The notes under the pieces are model-generated. The model had not been told where the DNA came from. It did not search any database and saw only the letters and a list, made by a program, of their open reading frames with translations. A DNA stretch of 64,000 nt from Euonymus europaeus (taxonomy: Eukaryota; Streptophyta; Magnoliopsida; Celastrales; Celastraceae). Position 1 is the stretch's first letter. Every line of letters starts with the position of its first letter. Location of the stretch: assembly GCA_963580455.1 (NCBI GenBank), contig OY756964.1:25084001-25148000 (forward strand). The letters are read 5' to 3'. Below are positions 32,880-43,344 of this stretch, piece after piece. The translations under genes and the position numbers were made by a program.

Positions 32880-34924
32880 ATGGATGCCTTACTTCTATAT
32901 TCTCTTCTTCTATCTTCCCTTTCTCTGCTGCTCTATGGAGTAATGACAATTTCTTACTCCATTTGGTGGAAACCCAAATGGTTAGAGAGGCAGTTAAACC
33001 AGCAAGGGATAAGAGGCACACCTTACAAAATTTTAGTTGGGGACATGTCAGAGTTGCTGAAGCAGACGAAGGAAGCTTGGTCTAAACCCATCAGTCTAAA
33101 CCACAACATAGTAGCGCGCGTCTATCCGTTTACACTGAATAATGTTCAGAAATACGGTATGCCAATACCAATTGATCACCGATTGTAAAAAAACTGAATT
33201 TACAGCCAATCTCATGGTCTATAATGCAAAATTCTCATTTTGCAGGGAAGATATCAATGTTCTGGGCAGGGAAAACACCAAGAGTGATCATCAAGGACCC
33301 GGAAATGATGAAGGAGGTTCTGTCTAACAAGCAAGGGCACTTTGGAAAGCCACCTCTAAACACACTTATTCTTATTCTAACAAGGGGACTGACAACACTA
33401 GAGGGTGAGACATGGACTAAACGCAGGAGGATACTCAATCCTGCATTCCACACAGAGAAAGTCAAGGTTCCAATCTGAACACTTTAGTTTCTTCTGCTTT
33501 CTTTCATCCCGACAAAACAAAATTCGGATTGTTTTCCACAACTAAGGTTATTAAACTGTTGAAGGGGATGGTACCTGACTTCTCGATCAGTTGCAACTTG
33601 ATGATAGAACAGTGGAAGAAGATGACCAGTGATAATGAAACTGGTGAATTGGACATCTGGCCTGAACTCCAAAAACTCACTGCAGATATTATTTTGCGAG
33701 CGGCCTTTGGTAGCAGCTACGAAGAAGGGAAGAAATTGTTTGGACTACAAAAAGAGTTGATCACTTTGGTTCTTGGATCAATGCTTAGCATACGCATCCC
33801 AGGTTTCAGGTGCACTGCCTATCAATTTAGCAATGACTATATTAAAAATTAGAAATTGTAAACTATGTTAATTTCTACAGATTTCTGCCAACAAAGAAGA
33901 ACCGAAAGAGAAAGAAGTTGGTTAAAGAAATCACATCAATAATGAAAGATTTAATCCAGAGGAAACAGAATGCAATCAGAAGTGGGCATTCCAAGGCTGA
34001 CGATTTACTAAGCTTGCTCCTGCAATGCACAGAAGAGAACAGTATGACACAGATTACAAATGACACCAAAGGTGCCGAGATGACAATTGAAGAGGTAATC
34101 GAGGAATGCAAGCAGTTCTACTTAGCTGGCGAAGAAACAACCGCAAGCTTAATAACATGGACCATGATAGTCTTAGCTATGCACCCAGATTGGCAACAAA
34201 GGGCAAGGGAGGAAGTTCTGCAAGTCTGTGGAAAGAAAGATATCGATTTTGAAGCTATATCACACCTCAAGACTGTAAGTTGTCCATTCTCTACTTCTTT
34301 TTTACTAGACTTTCTTGTTTTGCTTGGTTTGATTACACCAAAGGTGAAAATCTTCATTCTAAGCTCCCACTCCGGTTCTGCACTTAATGATCGGTATCAA
34401 TATCAGCTAAGTATCCGAAAAGCTGTCCTAGGTGTCACCATATATCATCAAAGCACAAGTATAATTGAGGTGTTTGCAAACATGTCTTTCTCCTGCAGGT
34501 AACTATGATACTGCATGAAGTTTTAAGGTTGTATCCACCTGCCATTGCTATATATATGCATACCTACAAGAAGACCAAGATTGGAGACATCTCCATCCCA
34601 GCTGGAGTTGACATTACACTACCTTTAATCCTCATTCATCATGACCCCAAACTTTGGGGTGATGATTCAGGAGAATTCAAACCAGAGAGATTCTCTGAAG
34701 GAGTTTCAAAGGCATCAAAAGATCAGCTAGCATTCTTTCCTTTTGGCTGGGGTCCAAGGATTTGTATTGGCCTGAACTTTGCCATGATAGAAGCTAAGAC
34801 GACTTTGGCTATCATTCTACAACACTTTTCTTTTGAGCTCTCACCTTCTTACAGTCATGCTCCTTACACTGTTATAACTCTTCAACCACAACATGGAGCT
34901 CAAATTATGCTGCACCAACTATGA
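32880..34924 (+). CDS. Cytochrome P450, CYP72 clan (right copy of inverted pair)
   Basis: Five exons, 32880-33156, 33246-33466, 33565-33809, 33881-34274 and 34499-34924, all in frame, give 520 residues. Exons 1-4 have exactly the same lengths as the left copy; exon 5 lacks one Asp codon (ASKDQLAFF against [10 protein letters not shown]). Key motifs are intact: membrane anchor [20 protein letters not shown]-helix [24 protein letters not shown] and heme loop [10 protein letters not shown]. The left copy has ESG where this one keeps the commoner KYG before the second exon. Both copies look functional, so dosage or subfunction is possible. The substrate is unknown. Transcription runs away from the duplication axis. 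Confidence 0.93.
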
Positions 34925-36019
34925 AACATATGCTATCCCAACAGTCCTAGATATATTGTGCTTCACATCTTGAAAGAATAACTTGTTGTATTTTCTTGAT
35001 TGGTCTTTTCGTTTGTTAGCTGTATGGCCAGTCTCTGGTATGTAATATATATCAACTCTCCACAATCCAATGTTCAAATGGTATTATCAGCAAGCTATTC
35101 TTAGTTTCTTACTTCAAGTCACTCTACCAGTGACCAAAAAGCACAAGTATAACAGCCACATTAAAGTTACATATTTTTTTACTCGTACGGTACCACAGCT
35201 TTAATTAAATATTTCAGCTGTAATTATACTCCTATCTTTAAATGACCCATAACCAAATCAGGGAAACTACTTTGCAGACATATCATTTTCTCAAATGATT
35301 AAGCTTAACAAGAAAAACATATGTAGAAATAAAGGATTTTTTGCTCTTCATTAATTTCTTTTTCCGTTTCAAGATAATCCATAAACCCCTCACCATATCT
35401 GGGGTTATAGTTGCACGATTATTGAGCTCAGCAACAACACAACAATGCTTCTCTGCAGTATTCACAGCTACGACATCCTGCGCCAAAATGAAATCCATGC
35501 CAGGGGAAACCTACACCCATTTTATAACTAGATATTGGAATCCTTTCTTTTAAAATTTCACATATTTGCTCAAAATAGTATACAGTTTTAAGAGTAATAA
35601 AAGTGTACTCACATCATAAAAAGTTTCACCAAGCTTTAGCTTTACAGCACCACTCCTGTAACTAGCATTTTACCCATGTAGCCAAATCACCTAAATCATA
35701 GTGCTGGCCTGCAAGTTGGGTCATGGTTTCACCTACCCATGGTTCTTTGTATTCTTTCTCCATCTTGCCCGGAGCATTGGCACCACCTATAGGAGCACCA
35801 TCACAAATTTAATGTGCTGGAAGATTTACATTAGAGTCAAACCAAATAAAAATACCAACCTTGATCTTTTCCACCATTCCAACTTTTTGGACCACCGTAT
35901 GATTTAATGGAAGCAGATGCACCTGATCCATTAACCAAATGCAATTTGGTTATATAGCTGCAACTGCACAAATTCAATCAAAAAATAGCTTAATGACAAT
36001 ACATAAGGCATAATGATTG
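34925..36019 (-). pseudogene. Eroded, unrecognised gene fragments
   Basis: On the minus strand an exon-like piece (about 35620-35590, ending GETFYD at a GTGAGT donor) seems to join another (about 35500-35370, VSPGMDFILAQDVVAVNTAE onward). Further upstream, near 35690-35790, a frame reads GGANAPGKMEKEYKEPWVG. A one-base shift near 35660 separates the pieces. The codon pattern and splice signals look genic, but I do not recognise the family and no start is visible. Likely an old gene relic; confidence in function is nil. Confidence 0.35.
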
Positions 36020-36560
36020 AGACCTCCATTGTCTTTAGGAGAATGCACAATGCAAGACAAATCATCCTCTGTTCTGTATAGAAGCAAGCAGTCTCCATGT
36101 GTCGACATGATAAAAATTTCAAAAATAATATAGAAGCCAATGATATAATTTGACCAGAAAGGAAGTCGGTGACAAATAATTATCCGCAAAATATACCTTC
36201 TCAAAGACTCAATCTTCTTGATTGTGAATTCTTAATAACATGTTTGATGTTTGAACTCTCAATCCTAGTTTCTAAACTTAGTTCAAATCCTTAGGACTGT
36301 GAGTTTTGTTGATCAATAGCAATTATCTGATGGCAGAGAGAGAATACGCCATTATAACTTCTAAGCCAGAAAACCTGAAAACTAAAGGTTCTAAATTTCC
36401 AACAGAATAGAAACTCAAAAATCAATAGGTGCATGAGATAGCACTGAGGAAAACGGAAGTTACTTTTTCTTTCAGATTCAGGTCTGAACCTCGTGCATCT
36501 TTCTTCTGAAGAGGAAAATCAGATATAAGAATGTGAGAGAGCATGACAAATCTGAACGTC
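36020..36560. repeat. Diverged copy of the tail repeat also at 47075-47510 and 58910-59025
   Basis: Shared words include TTTAGGAGAATGCACAATGC, TCTCTGTTCTGTATAG, TAGTTTCTAAACTTAGTTCA, AATAGGTGCATGAGA and CAGATATAAGAATGTG, in the same order at 36 kb and 47 kb. The 59 kb copy is cut short by a LINE. On the minus strand it partly reads as coding (LLYRTEDDLSCIVHSPKDN), so it may be an exon of the unrecognised relic just left. Confidence 0.75.
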
Positions 36561-39348
36561 ATGAGTAATCGCAAACCGGACATACATTGAAAATTTAAAA
36601 CGTCGAAGCAAGTCACTGGCCAAAGCAACTTCAGCATCCTCCTCTTTCTTTTCACTGCTTACAAAAATCACAATAGAAATTAATGCTAGGAGGAGGAGGA
36701 GAAGAAGTACAGATATATGCGAAGAGATAGCTAACCAGAAAGAGAAGAGGAGGGACCAGGGGGCGGCCACACAATAGGAATTAGGAAACCTAGATATCAC
36801 GCGCGTGCTTGCATTCATAAATCATAATTCCATATTCACGTCCACCCTAACGTACACTAACCATGCGAGCAGGGAAAGGTGTTCCGCTGCGGGCAATTAC
36901 AATGTGGAGTTTTAAGGAGAAAATATTCACTGGGAATAGCTCACCACGTCATCAAGATGATGTGGTGAGAATGCCCCACTGAATTGTTGACACCTGGTGT
37001 AAATACCCCACTCATTTTCATTTTTCCACTTAAAATTAATTTTCCTTCCTTTTCATTTTCCTTTATTTTAAGATTTTTTTTTGATAAATCATTTATATAG
37101 GCTTCTTATTCTTGGTCCAATAAAATTAAATTTAATATTTTAACTAGTTTAACCTCTCTTTCTCTCACACACACTTTCTCCATCTCTCATGCACACAATC
37201 TCACCAATGACATATCTTTTTCGTTTGACCATAGTTTTTGTCGTCGTAATCACAAAAATGAAGCTTAATTGGACTTCCAATAGAAACACTGAACAAACCA
37301 CAAAAGTTTTCGTCGACCGTAGTCACAAAAATCACGAAGAAAAGCTCATGGCCACCGAAACTTCTCCCATTCAATCTGACCACCGTTTTGGAAACTAAAG
37401 ACATCGTTGAGCTTACAAGAGCAAGAACAATGATTCCCCATCAATTTATAGTCGTATTTGTGACTTTTGCGAGAATCCTCTAAATTATAATTGAATTTAA
37501 TAATTTGAAACATTTTCCAAACAAGTAAAAATTGTTCCCAAAAGTCATTGATGCCTAAGTTACACGACGAGGGATAATGAATAAATAAGATGTCAAATAT
37601 TTCAACGAGTATAAGTTAATGATATAGCAATGAAAGGACGAATTTAATCAACAAAATAATAAGGGAAACGAACAAACGAATATATCAAGGAAACGGGTAC
37701 TAAGAGTCGAGGAAAGAACCCCTACCTTAAAAGCAAGCAAACAAAAAGCAAGCACCTAGAGCGATATATATAATACTGGTTATTCACGTATTCAATAGGT
37801 TTGATGACTAGTAAAAATTACTTAAAATGCCTCTGATCGAACCCAAAATTATGATCAAAGACACTGGTCAACTTAGAACTAGTCCAACTTAATTTAGAAT
37901 GCTGGTCAAACTTTTAATTGATTAAAATTAGCCTTTTAAGATAAATTTTGGGCTACAACTTGTTGGGGGCTACGATGGCTTTTGGGCTACAAGTAGTGTA
38001 GCGTTTTCATTATAGAAACTACTGCTGAACCCGTGGCTATGCCACGGGAATTAATTGATCGTATGTATATATATACATATAAATATTTGAAGTTGTCGAT
38101 AGAGATTTTTATTTTTATTTTGAGAATCAAATATCCAATGAAAGTATTCTGTTTAATTTGCATACGTTATTTTATTAATCTAACCAAGAATGGTCGAATT
38201 TAGTCGCACATTAAATGAAAGGCTGGTTAACTTTTGAAATTTATGATTTATTGTTTTAATAATATTTTGTCTAGTAGTTATAAACAAAGAGGTTTAAAAT
38301 GACATATATAAATATATAAAATTATTTATAGGAAATAATGATATCAATAATATGAACAAATTCATCTTCTGATGTCTTAAATTTTAAGAAGATACATGCC
38401 GCTTTTATAAGTTTAATTAATTATAAGAATCACTATAATGTTATAGTCAAAGTAAAGAATACTTGTTGATCATAGATATGCATCATGTTAACAACAAATA
38501 CATGTAATGGTGTGGTAAGTTGATGAAATGAAAATGAAAGGCAAATTCTAATACTCACTATAAAAGCATTAGCAGATGTGATTCTGCCAGCTTAATGGAT
38601 CGATCTCCAATATAAAAACTGATTGCATAAACATTAAAGAGTAACAAGAATTAAAGTCAAAATACTATTCCGCTGATCAGGCCTTGCCTTATTCCCGTCT
38701 TGCAAAACGACACTGTCCGAATTGGGTCATCCTCAGTGTTAACCTCTCCATTAGAACTCCTTTTCTCCGCCTTTATAGGCCTCTTGAGGTGGTTGCCTCT
38801 TCCCTATTTGTACCATTGCCATCCCGTCATCTTGACCGCTAAATGGAAATTTATATCCTTTCAGGAAGTTTACAGATTGGATCCCAAGCTAGTAGACGAA
38901 TTCGATTCAGACCCAAAGGTATCTTTCTTCTTTATCAAGCGCGTCTTTGATTGACGAAAGATTGATCGATTCCTGATGTTGTCCGGCCTTAAACCCTAAC
39001 TTTGAAATCTCTAAGTCACTCACTGCCTACAATTCAAAAACCTCTCGAATCAACAATCCATATAAAAATCAAGGAGGCAAAGATAGAACGAATGTAGTGC
39101 ACTCGTTTGTTAGCAAGAAACCGCTACTTGCCATGATGGCAACAATAACATGCTAGGAGTTTTCAAGGGTGAGTTTGGTGAAACAGGGGCGAGGTTCAAT
39201 CAAGATATTGTTTCAGGAATTATAGATAATATAAATCGATAGCTCTTTCCATTATAGAATTCAACGCCAAGTACCAATACCATGTTTTTGACAAAAACAG
39301 GTCCAATCACTCCATTTCTCTAGCCCATGCATGATAAGCCCATTAGAG
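36561..39348. other. Intergenic, no gene recognised
   Basis: A minus-strand frame at 36519-36818 has one hydrophobic segment (SVLLLLLLLALISIVIF) and a charged tail, and may be a first exon of the relic to its left; not supportable alone. A CCCGTGGC-TAT-GCCACGGG hairpin is at 38030-38048. An exon-like EVYRLDPKLVDEFDSDPK followed by GTATC ends near 38919, but no partner exon is seen. Confidence 0.35.
38030..38048. repeat. Perfect GC-rich 8-bp hairpin
   Basis: CCCGTGGC, loop TAT, GCCACGGG. It stands out in AT-rich DNA. Similar conserved palindromes occur at the edges of some plant transposons, but no element boundary could be drawn here. Confidence 0.6.
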
Positions 39349-39741
39349 CAAATACAATGGTATAGATTTAGGGAGAATGGCTAATGTATGTAAATGTGTA
39401 TTTTTGATGATATGATTGTATTGAGAGATGTGTTTTGTTGATGTGACTTTATAAAAAGATATGTTTTTGTGATATGAATGATGATGTGACTTGAATTTTT
39501 ATAAATGATGTGGAACTCATTATAAATTTTGGTTTAGTTTTGTTTGAAAATGAAATAGTAGATGGCTAGATAATAGTTTTGTATTGAAATATGTGTTTTG
39601 CTGATGTGACAGTATTAAAAGATATGTTTTACTGATGTGACAGTATTGAAATATGTCTTTATTCATTTAATTGTATTAAAAATTGTATTTTTCTAGAGAT
39701 ATGGGACCCACTTTTTAAATTTTTATTGCATTGGCTCTCTG
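39349..39741. mobile_element. MITE-like element with imperfect terminal inverted repeats
   Basis: The left end reads GAGCAAATACAATGG and the right end, reversed, GAGCCAATGCAATAA. The interior repeats TGTTTTG(T/C)TGATGTGAC several times. A relative with GAGCAACTCCAATGG ends occurs at about 47950-48235. No clean target duplication was found, so the class is uncertain. The left break of the segmental duplication falls near its right end. Confidence 0.5.
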
Positions 39742-40569
39742 TGCACCCTCGCTTAGGATATTACTTGGAAGGAGATAAAACTATAAAAAATGACTTGTGG
39801 GGCTGACTGTTGACTGCTGACTTGTACAATCTGAGACACATTGATCTGAGAGTCCTTTTTTTCTAATAAAAAAATGATATTTTCTCCTAAACACATTCAT
39901 TCCACAAAGACTGTCTTAAGTCATACTTTATTAATTGTTAATTTCGGTGTTGTTATTTACGCCCACCGAATAACCCCAGTCCCCATATGCCAATGCCTAA
40001 ATCCACAGAAACAGACGACAAACAGTGACATGAAATTTGTCAACATCCGCTCTCCTTTTATTCTTACCACTTCTTCTTCCCTCAGTCCACACGTGACTTC
40101 GTAGAATCTTCAACGGCGTCCAGTTTGATGGCGCCGCCTCTGTCCGGAGATTTCACTGTCCAAGTCCAGCAACCACACGTACGGTGGTGACAAAACAAGC
40201 CGGACCCTACTTTCAAGTTCACCATTGATTCCCACTTCACACTTTTAATTTTAAATATTAATTAATTGATTATGAAAGACAGAACAGTCTTAATCTGATT
40301 AAAACATATACATGAATCTGACATTAAAATGTCTCGTCAGTCTTCCACTTGGACGCACACCATTTGAATAATTGAACCCAAAATGGTCCTGTAATCCATC
40401 GAAAGGGCCTGCTTTCATGCTATATATGACTGTGTTTATTACATAATTATATTTTAAAGTTTTAGGGTGTCAAATATCGTAGAATTTTAAGTAATATAAA
40501 ATATTGAACTGAAAGTTATGAAGCCTACAATTTTAAATTATATAAAATATTGTGAGTGTTTGGTTCCTC

Positions 40570-40880
40570 TTTTTTGTTACATTAATTTTATATAACAATC
40601 TCGTTTATCGGATTTTCATGTTGCAATATGAACAATAGGTATTAAATTATAAGGGAACAAATTTACTAAACCCTAACGGATTCATGTATGCTCAACATAC
40701 TTAATTTCTATATAAGATAATTAAATAATTTTTTAGATTTTAAAGGACACTTATGTAATTTAACCAAAAAAATTAACTTAATTACAAAAACTAAAAACTA
40801 AACATAATTATAAATAAATTTAAATGAATGACTTTATGTTTAATATGTCTCCTAAAGTAGACATACCTATAATTTTACCT
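40570..40880 (-). mobile_element. Mutator-like element fragment (23309 family), unit A
   Basis: Reverse orientation relative to the 23 kb copy. It keeps one tandem unit (TTTATCGGATTTTCATGTTG to CCCTAACGGATTCATG) and the terminal AATTTTACC end near 40880. The left part is missing. Confidence 0.7.
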
Positions 40881-40932
40881 TTTAAAAAAGCCATCCCTAG
40901 CCTCTCTAATCTAAAATGGGGATTGCATGAGT

Positions 40933-41355
40933 CAAGGTCGGCTCTAGCATTTTGAAGCCCCATGCAAGTCAACAACAAAAATTGAGGCTTATACAAGTCT
41001 AAATAATGAGTTCCAAGAAATTAAGCAACTCGAACTTATAAATTTATTATATTGATGAATGAAACCAAATAATAATAAACTAAATCTAAGGAAAAATTGT
41101 ACACACTATTCTCGCTTTTGGTGCGCAAAATTGTTAATTAAATTGTTGTAATCAAGTTTAGCCTTCGTTTTTTCTTCAATAGTTCCATGTTCAAACTGTT
41201 CAATCTATCTTGTGACAATTGATGGGAGATAGTTCTAATTGGTAAACTGCTCATATCTTGTCTTAAGTGAAGAATGGGCACTATGCAACTTAAGTCGATT
41301 AATATTAAATAAGCAAGTTGTGAATACAAGGCCCCGTGCCCCCTGGAGCCGCCTG
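40933..41355. mobile_element. Probable hAT element upstream of ankyrin gene A
   Basis: The ends CAAGGTCGGCTCTAG and, reversed, CAGGCGGCTCCAGG match over most of 14 bp. The flanks (GCATGAGT and CTATGGAGT) could be a degraded 8-bp target duplication. The left half is deleted in unit B, where the right end survives at about 52868-53095. Confidence 0.5.
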
Positions 41356-41501
41356 ATGGCTATGGAGTGGAAGCCATCATGGGAAGTTGGCACGAAAGTA
41401 ACTAATTAATTCGGCAGTCAGGACCACACAAGTGTATATCTTATCATCTTGTTCATTTTGGCGGCTTCAGTTTTTTTTTTTGATAAATCAATGATTTGGA
41501 T

Positions 41502-41660
41502 TATAAAAAGGCAAGAAGCCATTAGGAGAATACAGACTTCTAAGTTCAGTTTAGTTCTCCTAGTCCTTACGTGCTCCTCCTCTCTCTTCACTTCCCTTAG
41601 TTGGAAGCAAGCAGTTGACTGAAAATCTACAATTGGAAGGATTAACTCACTTCCAACCAG
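41502..41660 (+). promoter_or_regulatory. TATA box and non-coding leader exon of ankyrin/PGG gene A
   Basis: TATAAAA at 41502-41508 lies about 30 bp before a pyrimidine-rich leader that ends TTCCAACCAG with a GTATTG donor at 41661. The matching acceptor is CTGACAG at 42642-42648, 32 bp before the ATG. This leader-intron structure is conserved in unit B (TATA 53243-53249, donor 53402, acceptor 54372). Inferred from conservation and consensus. Confidence 0.6.
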
Positions 41661-41766
41661 GTATTGTTTCTAACTTCACTCTTCCATTTTCGTTGCCAGT
41701 TAGCTAGTTAATGTTGATCACATGTTGCAGAGTTCTATTGATGTTGGTCATAATTATAGGCCGAAT

Positions 41767-41786
41767 GTATCTATCTATCTATCTAC
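41767..41786. repeat. (CTAT)n microsatellite
   Basis: About four to five tetranucleotide units in the leader intron of ankyrin gene A; the same run occurs in unit B near 53508-53526. Confidence 0.8.
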
Positions 41787-42680
41787 GGTGCTTAAAAATA
41801 ATGTACTTACCCAAAAAAACCTAGATTTTTTTTCTTCTTTCAACTGGAATTGGTAATAATAAAGAAAAGAAACAAATTGATATATAGTAATTTATCTATT
41901 TCTTAGACTGTTAAACTTAGCCGAGGGACCGACCCAAAAAGAAGGCCGATTCCCAGGTAAACGATTCGACTGTAGGCGGAACCAATCAATTAACTGCTTA
42001 ATTTAATCATTTATTAATTTTTTTATATATTAGTGAAATTAGTACATTTAATTTAATTTTTAACAATTATGCATAAATAAGTCTATAACATTTTGATTAA
42101 AATAATTAAAAATAATTATTTCATATATGAGATGGATTTATGAGATTTTACTAACTTCGGACCGGTTTTGTTACTTGATCCCTGTCATGGTCCAGTTTGA
42201 GTTTTACAAATATATATAAACTATTTAAATGATTAATTCAGTCCAATTCGATGTGATTACTAAGAGTTTTATATATGATGTATGCATCTAAAACTACAAG
42301 TTTTCTGGCACACGTATTTAAAATATGCATCTAATTTTTAAAATCATTTTTGAAGTTCGAAATATTTTTTTTAATTTTCGAAAAATAGATTTGGGTTTGA
42401 TCGATTTTGCGAGTCTAATGATATACTTTTTGTGTAAAATAAAAATTAAATGCAACCGATAATAACATGAAATATTTTATATTTTATATCAAACCATCTA
42501 CAATGTTGATAGCATGTAAAGTTCATGAAACTATATATCTATCTGTATTTACACAGCTTAACAACAATTTATTTAGAATGTAGTAACCGAAAAAGAAAAG
42601 AAAAAAAACATAGAATTTTTTTTCACTTCAATTCTTCGACCCTGACAGAAATCCCGGAGAGTGCTCTCGCGTGCAAGAGA

Positions 42681-43309
42681 ATGGCATCCAGGTCTACTGA
42701 ACATCAAGACAATCAGCAATCAGAAAATGAGGGATCAGAACTATCCAGTATTCATAATGGAAATTTCCATATTTTCAAATATTATGAACCCTTGTATCAG
42801 GCTGCACGTCAAGGCAATTGGAAGGACGCTAGCAAGATTTTTCAGAATCACCCTGATGCGTTTACGGCTAAAATTTCTATATTTTCAATGACGGCGCTGC
42901 ATGCTGCCGCTTATAATGGACAAACGGAATTTGTTAAGAAGATGTTAAGGGACGAGCGTCTCCCTTCTGAGGTGTTGGCAATGCCTGATGAGGATGGCTT
43001 GACTCCCCTCCACTACGCTGCCATGGCCGGAAACTTCGAGATGGCTGAGGCACTTCTGAAAAAAGACTCATCCTTAACACAAAATGCAGACTGTAGAGAT
43101 TTCACTCCTCTCCTGACAGCTTGCGCTCTTGCTCCAGAATGTAAGAAGTTGGTGTGGTATCTTGCAATAAAAACCAAAGATGATCCTCCCGCCAGCCCCT
43201 TCACTGGCAAAATGGCCCGTCTGCTCATTAGCAGTTTAGCTTATGCAGGACTTTACGGTAAATTGGCAATTGTAAATGCCTATATATAGCTGGTTAACTA
43301 CACTAGTAG

Positions 43310-43344
<35 letters not shown>

